Assembly: GCA_017451525.1 (NCBI GenBank)
Contig: JAFTOD010000001.1
Span: 62,001 to 126,000, forward strand
DNA from: Paludibacteraceae bacterium
GTDB taxonomy: Bacteria > Bacteroidota > Bacteroidia > Bacteroidales > Paludibacteraceae
DNA length: 64,000 nucleotides
Reading direction: 5' to 3'
Each line of letters opens with the position of its first letter. Position 1 is the stretch's first letter. Shown piece by piece: positions 47,101 through 57,300 of this stretch. Made by a program: the position numbers and the translations under genes. The notes beneath the pieces were generated by a model, which ran no database searches, was not told where the DNA came from, and saw only the letters and a program-made list of their open reading frames with translations.

Positions 47101-47522
47101 TGCATTGTAATTGTAGTCATAGATGTGCAACTTTCAAATGCAGACTCATCAATAATTTCCACATTTGTACCCAATGTGGCACGTGTCATTGCGCTACAAC
47201 CACTGAAAGCGTGTTGACCAATAGTCGCGACTTTGTTAGGGATAGTGACCAAGCGCAGTTTGGTACATCCGTCAAAAGCATAATCTCCAATACTGGTGAG
47301 GTCAGCTGGAAAGGTTACTTGCACAATACTTGTACGCACGGAATACCAAGGAGATCTGTTTGAACTGCCTGACGTGTAGTTCTGCATATCTCCATAGCCA
47401 GAGATGGTGAGGGTGCCGTTGGCATATTCCCACGTAAGGTTTGCACCACAGGTGCCACTTTCTGCTCGCAAGCCCAATGCTAAACAAAGCAATAATGCTA
47501 CAAGCGATAATGATTTTTTCAT
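44157..47522 (-). CDS. BspA-like leucine-rich repeat surface protein
   Basis: 1121 residues from ATG 47522 with a signal peptide (MKKSLSLVALLLCLALGLRAES). About 25-30 LRR_5 (Treponema pallidum/BspA-type) repeats of roughly 23 residues, for example LTSIGDYAFDGCTKLRLVTIPNKV. They run to about residue 710, then two InlB-type B-repeats (VRWNDGNTDNPRTLFVTEDVTYTAIFD and FLKWADGNTDNPRTVVMNQDITLEAIF), then about five more LRRs. C-terminal VQKLFRNGQLIIIRDGKTYDIMGAEVK is shared with the glycosidase at 30214. Probably secreted and surface bound, with adhesion or host/glycan contact. A structured RNA or leader lies upstream. Confidence 0.9.
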   Translation of the reverse strand: MKKSLSLVALLLCLALGLRAESGTCGANLTWEYANGTLTISGYGDMQNYTSGSSNRSPWYSVRTSIVQVTFPADLTSIGDYAFDGCTKLRLVTIPNKVATIGQHAFSGCSAMTRATLGTNVEIIDESAFESCTSMTTITMQNKVTSIGKSAFELCKSLATVTIPGSVITIGKYSFQECTSLSEVTIQEGVKRIEENAFNDCSSLLSVTLPESLTNIENKAFRYCSSLVSIVIPSEIKTIEHGTFAHCTSLTSVLLPAQLQEIGRGAFGDCGFSEIKLPNTINIIDACAFEDCKKLKSISIPSNVKEISDGTFADCSNLTEVTIPEGVTAIGMAAFANCNLLTLSLPQSLQVIDNGGNTCYYAGTVPASSHGNGAFQNNKNLSSIVIPNSVTTIGDNTFKGCTNLSTVVLSSNLQSLGESSFAGCTSLTTITIPNTVTAIPDYCFSGCTALSQVTLKEGLLSIGSQAFKGCSSLHTIYLPNTITTLDEAFYGCTGLTEIDIPESVAVLNGTFSDCSNLSNVTLPPSITTIGESAFINCTNLVTLRLPQNLVSIGNSAFSGCSLLKSLALPEKVETIGKEVFLNCINLSEMVIPSKVTTISNNLFDGCKALTSVSLPDGIATIQYNAFEGCISLKEINLPYQLTTIGVEAFKNCDGLRSLTIPSSVNKISNSFISGCDALLTLNMLPLMPPTITNSAFSGVHSSLVINVLCGNKDFYLEDANWKKVTVPIQEMPYYNVSVKSNNYRMGEAVVVTPNTCTYDGATIQAIPAEGCQFVRWNDGNTDNPRTLFVTEDVTYTAIFDAMTTYQLTVNYDSKQGHVAGTGEYFIGEEATLEVTPLGGYRFLKWADGNTDNPRTVVMNQDITLEAIFVKGDYCGDNILYTFTNDTLVLNGTGEMYNLSEYGWEMYADEVMAVTLSEGITSLGTNAFMDLMFVSEVTIPASVKTIHKRAFENCRSLEQVAFSGNSKLTTIDHWAFYECINLQSLVIPEGVTTIGNGAFYGCAYLESLTLPASMQSIADNGFALCSKLSQITVNAVEPPLVDSKTFENVDRSIPVYVPDGTGAKYRAAAVWQTFNIHDRADVSTALENVNSEATQVQKLFRNGQLIIIRDGKTYDIMGAEVK

Positions 47523-47565
47523 AAAAATACAATTTGTGGGAAGTTGGCTCCTGACCACCCGTGAA

Positions 47566-47865
47566 TATAAAAAGAAAGCGTGGAACCTTACTTTTGCTTA
47601 TTCCCTGTATCGAGGCTCTGGTAAACCCACTAAACGAGAATAAACAATAACGCCCACGCCGAATATGAAACGCCACCAAACAGAGTCGTCCACAAGGGGA
47701 CGCTCTGCAGGCGGGATATACATATCCCAAGGGCGTTTACTGCTTTCTTGTCTTGGGTTTAGTTGAAATTTACCAGATTTCGATACACCAAAACAAGCGC
47801 TAAGATTACCCCACTGCTTAACATAATGGGGACCTATAGTAAACGCTTTTAAATTATGTCTGCAA
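47566..47865 (-). ncRNA. Structured RNA upstream of BspA-like gene (6S-like? unidentified)
   Basis: Reading the minus strand: GCGTTTACT (47846-47838) pairs with AGTAAACGC (47741-47733) around hairpins CCCCA/TGGGG, a 10-bp stem of CTTGTTTTGG with CCAAGACAAG, and GAAAT/ATTTC. Then come GGGATAT/ATATCCC and CAGAG..GTCC/GGAC..CTCTG hairpins, an 11-bp stem near TTTATTC/GAATAAG, and GCGTGG/CCACGC followed by a T-rich stretch. AAACGCC can alternatively pair with GGCGTTT downstream, so two folds compete. A -7 box lies upstream. The layout suggests a stand-alone ncRNA or an attenuating leader. I have a weak impression of Bacteroidetes 6S RNA but cannot confirm it. Confidence 0.45.
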
Positions 47866-47870
47866 AATCA

Positions 47871-47898
47871 GTTAATAGTTAATAATTAACCGTTAATA
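47871..47898. repeat. Heptamer array GTTAATA
   Basis: GTTAATA twice, ATTAACC, GTTAATA; lies between the -7 box and the structured RNA. Confidence 0.75.
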
Positions 47899-47923
47899 TT
47901 TCCCATTAATCTGAAATTACTCT

Positions 47924-47932
47924 GCAAAGTTA
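47924..47932 (-). promoter_or_regulatory. -7 box for structured RNA / BspA leader
   Basis: TAACTTTGC on the minus strand with TTG at 47955-47953 (20-bp spacing). If it drives the BspA-like gene the leader is about 395 nt. Confidence 0.7.
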
Positions 47933-47985
47933 CAACAAAATTTGCACGTATGCAAGAAAATAGCGAAAAAATCGCTATTTTCTGG

Positions 47986-48062
47986 ATAATGGACACCCAT
48001 GAGGGTCATTGGATGGCGTTCCGCCTATTGGAAATGGGACGCGATTCCTATGGTAATCCTTC
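47986..48062. repeat. Spacer plus mini-hairpin element
   Basis: ATAATGGAC, hairpin ACCC-ATGA-GGGT, CATTGGAT, hairpin GGCG-TTC-CGCC, TATTGGA, then further CCTATGG/TCCTTCGG words. Confidence 0.8.
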
Positions 48063-48075
48063 GGTCATCCTATAC

Positions 48076-48240
48076 GTGACTGTCGGCTGACCGTCGTCTC
48101 ACCGTCGGGTGACTGTCGGTATATACAAGGGATTAACAAGGGAAAGAAGAAATATAACCTCTGATTTGGAAGAGAGCAAGGGAAAAGGAGGAAGATAGAA
48201 AGATAGCAACGGATATTGGGAAAAAGGTATCGAAATTTAA
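48076..48240. repeat. 11-mer array, GTGACTGTCGG type then purine-rich
   Basis: Four clear 11-bp units (gtgactGTCGG, ctgaccGTCGT, ctcaccGTCGG, gtgactGTCGG) at 48076-48119, two ACAAGG units at 48120-48141, then purine-rich sequence that keeps about an 11-bp step to roughly 48240. No gene in this stretch. Confidence 0.75.
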
Positions 48241-48290
48241 TAAAATGCACGCACGCGCGAGGAAAATTTGCATAATTGATTTGTTTATAT

Positions 48291-48299
48291 TAATTTTGC
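48291..48299 (+). promoter_or_regulatory. -7 box for giant cadherin-like/PCMD protein
   Basis: TAATTTTGC, giving an AT-rich leader of about 85 nt before ATG 48391. Confidence 0.75.
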
Positions 48300-48390
48300 A
48301 GCCGTTTTTGGGTTTTTATGCGGCAAAATGCTTATAAAAATCTTAAAAATATGAATATTCAATAATGAAATATTAAAAAACAACATAATT

Positions 48391-51300
48391 ATGACAAAAG
48401 TTTACTTAAAACAATTATTCTTAAGTAGTTTAGTTTTATTATTTGGCGTTTCATCTCTATTCGCTCAACAAGTCCCCAACCCAAGTTTTGAGGATTGGAG
48501 CGGACCTAAATTTGATGGCAAGATTCAACCTAAAGACTGGTACGGAAGCAATATCAGTCAGGTAGGTATCAATTTCAACCTCACCCATCAAGAAGCAGGA
48601 CACACAGGTAGCTACTCTATGATGGTGAAAGACACCGAAGTGGGAGCATTAGGTATAACCGAAGTCTCTCCAGGTTATTTCTCATTGGGTAAACCATGGA
48701 GTTTCTTGGAAGGTATTGACACCAAGACAGCGACCGCAGGGACATCTGGCGGATGGAGTTTTAAATATCGTCCTGATACCATGTCGGTATGGATTAAACG
48801 TACTGGTGCAAACGTGGACAAAGAAGATTTCTACCTACTTTACTATGCATGGTCAGGTACAGCAAAAGGAAGCAAATATAAAGCCAAAAATGGCAATTGC
48901 TCATCGCCTGGTACACAAACCAATGAAGAGAGTGATATCCGTTTGGCATTGGATGCCAATGAATGTGGTACAGACCAAAAGGCCAACCAAATTGCCGAAG
49001 GTATGTGGCGTGAGAAAAAAGAATATGGCAATTGGACTAATATCAAAGTGCCTATCTACTATTTCAACAATGACGTGCCAACGATGATGAACATCATCTT
49101 CTCGGCAAGTAACTACCCTAACTACCGCGCAAACAGCGGGTTATATGATGGCAATGCGCTCTACGTGGACGACGTGGAACTGATTTATTCATCTAAGATT
49201 CAGAAACTATACGTTGGTGGCAAAGAGTGGAAAGGCTTTAACCCTAACACGACAGAAGAGCAAGTGTATTCGTTGGGAAAAAGTGCCAGCAGCATACCAG
49301 AGATAAAAGCATATCGTGGCGCAGGTCAAATAAGCAATGCAAAAGGCGAAACAGCTACCTTCTCAGGTCGCGAACTGACTGGCAGCGAGATTAGCATCAA
49401 TAATGGTGAGATAGATGGCAATCCAACCACTATCACCGTGAAAGCAGAAGACGGCAAGAGTACAATGACCTATAAGATTAAGTTTGTGCGCCAAGCCAGC
49501 ACCAATGCAAAATTGGCGAATATCTTTGTTAATGGTCAGGGTATCAGTGGCTTCCAACCTACATTGACATCCTATAACGTAGAGTTGCCATACGGTACAA
49601 CCGATGCACCAATAGTGAGCGTGGACAAACAAGAAGATGAGCAAGTGGTGGAAATCACTCAGCCAACCAGCACAACAGGTAGCTCAACCATTCGCGTGAC
49701 CGCAGCCGATGGCAAAACAAAACAAACCTATACCGTGAACTTCAGCGTGGCACTGCTCTCGGACAACACACTGAAAGATATTAAGATCAACGGCGAGAGT
49801 TTGGCTGGCTTTACACCTAACCAAACCACCTATCGCGTATCGTTGCCAACATCTACCACCACCATGCCAACTGTGGAGGCAATATCAGCATACCCAGCTG
49901 GAGAACAGACAATTACACACAATGCACCAAGTGTGATTGATGGCGGCGTATATCAAATCAATGTGTCTTCGCCAGGTAATCCAACACCAAAGACATATAA
50001 GATGACCTTCAAACTGGAGGCATCGTCCTACTCGCTGCTCAAAGATTTGCAGATGGGAGAGAACTGGATAACTAATTTCAACCCAGAGAATTTGACATAT
50101 TACGTAAATCTGCCTGTGGGTACGACAGAATTGCCCGAAGTGACATATGTGAAGGGGGAATCTACCCAAACTGTGGAAGTAACGGAGGGCGGATTGAACG
50201 GCATCACTCGCGTGAAAGTGACCGCAGGCAATGGCATCAATACCACAGAGTATAAGATAAACGTGGCGACTGCACTATCGGAAATTTCTACACTCAACAT
50301 GATCTATATAGGCGGTGAAGCATTAGAAGGGTTTGAGCCAAATGTGACAAGTTACGACTATCCATTGCCTATCGGCACAACAGAATTGCCAGAGATAACC
50401 GTAGACAAAGGAGATGAGTACCAGACAGTTAGCATCATCAAAGGAGGATTGAACGGTACAACACGTATCACAGTGACAGCACAAAATGGCAAAAGTACTA
50501 TCTATCAAATCAACTTCAGCGTGGCACAAGCGACCAACGCTTCGCTGAAAATGATTTACCTTGACGGTAAGCCACTGGAAGGATTTGATCCTGACATTTT
50601 GGAATACAACTATCCACTGCCACAAGGTACGACCGAACTGCCAGTAATCACATACGAACAAGGCGATGACTATCAGACCGTTACAGTTCGTTCTGGCGGT
50701 ATCAATGGCGACTACAAGATTACTGTTCGTCCACCATCAGGAGCAAGTAAGACGTATGTACTGCACTTCTCGGTAGCAACTTCAGACAACATCAACCTGA
50801 AGATGATTTACTTGGATGGAAAAGAATTAGAAGGCTTTGCACCTGACAAATTGGAATATGTGGACACCCTACCAATGGGGGTAAGTACTATTCCTACTGT
50901 GACATGGGACAAGGGTGATGAGTCACAGAAGATTTTGGCACTGCTCAGCAACAATGTACAAACCATTACTGTAACCGCAGAGAGCGGAAGAAGTCAAACA
51001 TATAGCATCACCTTTGTGATTCAACGCTCACAAAGCGCCGTTTTGAAGATGATTTACCTGGACGGCGACAGCTTGGAAGGATTTGATCCACAAATATTTG
51101 CATATTCCTATACCCTCACTAAAGCCACATGCCCTGTGATAACAGTGGACAAAGAGGAAGGTCAGCAAGTGACTATTGCTACCCCATATGCGGCAGGTCA
51201 AGCACAAATCAGTGTGAAGCCATATGGTGCAGCGGGTAACGTATATACTATTGATTTTGAAAATGCGCTTATCGAAAACCAAGCATTGCTGCAACAAATA

Positions 51301-54300
51301 TACATTGATGGCGCGGCCTTAGAAGGATTTGAACCTAACAAATTTGAATATGCACTGAACTATCAAGGGACATTCCCAACAGTGACTTGCGACACGTTGG
51401 AAGGACAAAAGATTACCACCTTCCGCAACGGTAACACACTGACAATCTACGTAATAAAAGGTGGCGACAAAGCACAATATCACCTCACATTTAGCACGCA
51501 ACTCTCAGATGATTGTTCGCTGGAAGCTATTTTGATTGATGGTGTAGAATTGGCAGAGTACGTGCCAACTGTGAAACATTACACCATACCTGTTGCAGCA
51601 GGAGGCGTAGTGCCTACAGTGCAATACCGCAAGCACTCAGACCAACAGACAGTACATGCAGGTATGACCAATGAAACAACCTATACGATGTCGGTATTTG
51701 CTGCCAATGGCGACTCAACAGCCTATACATTGCATTTTGACAAAGCAAAATATAGCGATGCGACATTATTAGACTTGAGCGTAGAAGGACATTCGATTGA
51801 TTTTGAACCAAATACGCTTGAATACACGCTTAATCTGGCTGAAGGAGAAGCATTACCAACACTGCAGATTGTAGCACGAGATGGACAATATACCTCCATA
51901 CATAATGTGAGTAAAAATGAACAAAATGTATTGGTTGTTGCTGAAAATGGCAATTCGAATACCTACAAAATAACATACACACGTACTATTTCGACAGATG
52001 CTTATCTAAAAGATATTTTGTTGGCTGGCGTTTCGCTTGAAGGTTTCAAGAGTGATGTGTATGAGTATGTAGATAGCTTGGAATGGCGCACACGCGTGGT
52101 ACCATGCGTGCAACCAATAGGAAGTGACAATCAGACTATTACAACCTATCATAGCGCTATCAATGGTATTACTCGTATCCATGTATTATCCGCAGATGGA
52201 GCGACAAGCAATGAATATACTATCCATTTCCCAGTGCGCAAGTCAAGCAATGTGGCGCTGGAGTATATTGAGTTAGATGATAGCAGAGTAGAACTGAAAT
52301 ATCATCCAGATACAACCGATTACACAATTTATCTGCCTTATCAAGAGACCAACATTCCATTGATACTGTATGAGGCAGCAGAAGAGGAACAAGAAATACG
52401 TTTTATTTCACGTCCGTTAGGACAAACTAGCCAACTGATAGTGACCGCAGAAGATGGTAGTGAGCGTACATATAACTTGACATTCTTGCCTACACTATCG
52501 GATGAAGAGAACCTGTTGAAAACAATCACTATCGCAGAGACTGGTCAGTCACTTGATCCAAGTATAAAAGAACATAGCGTTGCGCTGCCCTACGGCAGTA
52601 AACAGATGAATGTGGAATATACCAAAGCTTTTGCAGAGCAAACAGTATGGGTGAAAACTGGCGGTATCAGTCAAGCAACTATCATCACGGTGAAATCTAA
52701 TCGCCCAGGCGAAAAAGACATGGAATATACTATTACACCTATTGTAGATACCCAGAATCCTGCTGTATTAGATAGCATTTTCATTGATGGTGTGCTTGTG
52801 AATGACTATGACAAAAATAGATTCTCATATATATACAATCGTACGAATAAAACATTACCACAAGTGCAGATCAAGAAAGCTAATGGAGTAGAAGTAGAAA
52901 CAACATGTGATACATGGCATTGGCAAGGTATTGTAACGAAACAAGGTTTAAAAAACACGTACAATATATATTTCCACTATCCAAATGATGTCATTCCAAA
53001 CAATGACTTTACTCAATGGTCAAAAACCTCACAAACCAAGACTGACAAACCTACTTTATGGAATGCACCAGGAGATTATATAGATAAAAGAGGAGATGCT
53101 GTGCAAAAAAATGGAGAATCTATTTTGAAATTATTCACAGAATACGATGGGGGGTTAATGGGTGCTATGCCAGCAGTTGTTAACATTGGAAAAATGTATG
53201 CTCACACTACTGTAGCAGGTGGTAGTTCTGTCGTTCCACATTCATTCATTCCTTTTAACAATACTCCCGACCTTGCAATTATCAACTTCAAATATCCAAA
53301 TGTGGGAGGAGAAGGAGCATTATTCGACTTTATATTTTACGATATTCTCGGTGATCAACATTCATTTAAGTTGACTCAAAAAAGCACAACAAACAACTAT
53401 GCAGAACAAAGAGTGCAACTTACGACTGATGAAATAAATTCTATTGTAGGCTTAGATGTAGTCATTGATGCTACTGGTATGTATCCCGAAGTTCCCGTTT
53501 TAGGAGATGACTGCGGATCAGAACTCTATGTTGACTATATCCGTTTTACATATAATAGCAAACTAAAAGCAATTAAAGTCAATGGTAAAGAAGCGACAAG
53601 AGATGGCAATCATTTTACCTACACATTAGAAGAATCGAACAACACATTGTTGCCTACATTGGAATTCATTGGTGAAGTGAGTGACCAAGCACAAAAGGTG
53701 ACATGGAACAATGAGATTGTTAACTCACTCTATGCGGAACGCACCGCAAATATTACCAACTACGCCGAAGATGGCACAGCCACTGAATACACATTGACTG
53801 TAAGACGACATTTGGAATCATGCAACTGGTTGCAGGATTTACAAATTGATGGTAAAACAATACAAGGATTTGATGAACTTACCAACACATATGAATATCA
53901 CATACCTGCAAACAGAAATCATTTGCCAGACATCAAACCAGTATTAGCTAGCCATTTGCAAAAGTTGGTTCTTGCATATGCGGACTCCACATATACTATT
54001 AGCATCAAACCTGAAGAAGGACAAATAAGAAGATATACTGTACGCATCATAAAAGACCTTTCTAACGACACAAAACTCAATTCTATTGTTGCAGACGGTA
54101 TAACCGATTATGACCCTGAACAACTGGAATATACCATTACGGCAGACAAGTTACCTGCAATTAGATTTGTTAAAAATATGGATGGCCAAACCGTTGATCT
54201 AAATAATGGTACACTAACTGTCACAGCAGAAAATGGTGCACAAGCACAATACGTCATTCGACTTGCACAACAAGATAAAACTACTACTGGTCAATTGGCA

Positions 54301-57300
54301 GAACTGGAAATCAACGATATGCCAATGCAATCGTTTAGCCCAACACAATACGAATACACCCTTCCACGTCCTAATCATACGAAATTCACACGTATGAACG
54401 ACAACGACTCTGTAGTATTTGTTCAGAATAATCTCTATTGGGAATGGCAAGTTTTTGGTACAGAACAGCATACTTATCGCATCACTTTCCCAACGGAATT
54501 ATCAAGCGATGCCACTATACAATCTATCTTTGTTAATAACACCCCTATCGAAGGCTTTAATTCTCAAATCACTGAGTACACCTATCTTGCAGATAGCGCA
54601 ACGCACTTGTTGATAGAAACACCCGCAACAGCTACAATGTCTGTTACTCATCAATTAGAGAATGATACGATGTATTATAACTACACCGTTACAGCAGAGA
54701 ATGGCAGTGCAACACAATCATATACTGTACAAATTCAACCTAATATCAACAACAATCCTTATTTGCAAGATATTAGTTTGAATGGGGTATCTTTAGATAA
54801 TTTCCAATCAGATCAGTTAAACTACACCATCGTTTTACCAACCGATGCATATAAGACTATAGAACCAACCCTACCAAGTATTCAATACACTACAGCTGCA
54901 CCACGTCAACAAGTGATGATTGAAAGCGGTCTATTAAATGAAAGTACGAACATTATCGTTACTTCAGAAGATGGAACGCGAACAGCCATCTACCAATTGC
55001 TCATTACGGCAGAACCTAGTCATAATGCCGAGTTAACTGGCATTGCAGTAAATGGAACTCCTATCGAACAATTTGAACCACAACGTCATTATTATTCTGT
55101 TCAGATCAAAGAGCAAAACGTAAAACTCACATGGTCTTCCAACGATAACTTCCAAGATATCACTCTCTCCAATACAAACGATACGTACACCATTCACGTC
55201 GTTGCACAAGATGGTACTACGAGTGACTATCACATTGATATCTATCATGAAACTTTATCAGAGAATACAACGCTCAATGATATCTTGCTAAATGGCAAAT
55301 CTTTGAACCAATTTGAGGAAAAACTCAACCCTAATTTGGAATTCTCACCAATGCAACAACGTTATACCATCAACTTGCCATCAGGTACAGAGTTCTTACC
55401 AGAAATTGCTGCTAAACTTAGTGAAGATGGTCAACAGATTAATATTGATATTCAAGATTGGCGTGCCAATATTACCGTTACCGCTCCTGACGGCGTAAGC
55501 ACCAATACCTATGTACTTTCATTTGAAGCACCAAAATCCAACAATGCACATCTACAAATGATTTATATCAATGGTGATAGTTTGGCTAATTTCGTCCCTG
55601 AGAATTACAACTATTTCATCTCGCTACCTATTGGCCAAAATCAATTACCTAACGTTTTGGCAATTACTCAAGAAAGCACCCAAACATTACGTGATTCGAT
55701 ATCTGGATTACAGCACACCATTATAGTGACTGCCGAAGATGGTACCGAGTGCCAATATATGTTAGCGTTCTCCATCACACAATCCAACGCTGACACCCTT
55801 ACTGCTATCTACGAGAATGGTGTTATGATTGAAGGTTTCCGACCCGATTCCTTCTACTATTCATATACTCTTCCTGTTGGCACACGCTATTTGCCAGAAC
55901 TCACATGGGATCAAGCAGACCAATGGCAAACAGTAACAGCTAATGTACTGATAGACAATCCATACGAGCGAACAACGCAAATCAACGTACTCGCTATGTC
56001 AGGCAGAAAAAATACGTACACAGTCAATTACCAAGTGGCTAAATCCGATGTAGATACCCTGCAAATGATTTATATCAAGGGAGATTCACTGCCAGGCTTC
56101 AACGCTCAACAATTGGAATACCATATCACCCTTCCTCAGCATGACTCACTAGCACCTATTATGGCATATAGTGCAGGTGACATCTATCAGCAAATTCAAG
56201 ACACAATCACTGAGTATATGCTATACGAGCAACAGGTTGGTTGGAAATATACATGCAGCATCACCGCAGAGAATGGCAATAATCGCACTTACACATTGTA
56301 TTTCACATATGCAAAAATACTTTCTACCAACAGCCAACTCGCTAACATCTACGTGAATGGAGAAAGCCTGGATGGATTCAACCCAGAACAATTCAATTAC
56401 CTCGTAAAATTACCTGAAAATGCAGCGACTCCATCTGTATTAGTAGAAAAAGCTGAATACCAACAACAAGTGCAAACCATACTTGGAGACACCACACGCA
56501 TCGTTGTCACGGCAGAAGATACCAACTATCAATCTACCTATTTGATTATTTTCCAACGTCAACAATCGTCATACTCATATCTTGATGCTATTTACATGAA
56601 TGACGAACTGATTGATGGTTTCCGTGTTGATTCTTTTGAATATGACATTGAACTGCCATTCGGAACGATTGAACTGCCCGTCTTCACATATGACCTCGGA
56701 CATGAGAAACAAACAGTGGACATCAACACATTGACTGCGGAAATCAACGGACGCACTCAGACTACAATTCGTTTCTCTGTTACTGCTCCAGATCCTGTAT
56801 TCTCATCTGAGTATGATATTCGATTGATGATTGCTAAAAACGACAATAGTCGCCTTCGCATGCTAACAATCAAGGGAGATACTGTCGCTAATTTCCATAG
56901 CGACTCGCTCAATTACGATATTGTGTATCCAATTGGTACCGATAGTACTGAATTGGCTCAACTATCTGACATTAAAGCTTTTGCAGAAGACACCAATGCT
57001 GTTGTCACTGTCACAGAAGAAGGTGTTGACTTTATCATCCAAGTGACAGCGCAAGATGGCAAAACCATCAGCATTTATCATGTCAAGCAGTCCATCCTAC
57101 AAAGCAGTGACGCATCCCTGCAAATGATTCTTTTGGATAGCATCCCATTATTCGGCTTCATGCCTGATGTACTGGAATACACTTATTACATCAACAGCAC
57201 ACAGCCAGAGATTACTGCTATCGCTAATGATGCTGCGGCAACCATCGAATATGGTATATTCACGCTCGGCGAACCATACAACATTTATGTGACTGCTGCT

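Noticed and set aside
47302..47730. 142-codon frame upstream of the BspA-like gene on the minus strand
   Set aside because: It overlaps the structured RNA and the BspA signal peptide in another frame and shows no protein family features.
47566..47865. tmRNA or RNase P RNA as identity of the structured RNA
   Set aside because: No tag-peptide frame ending in ALAA, no tRNA-like ends, and no GAGGAAAGTCC-type RNase P signature.
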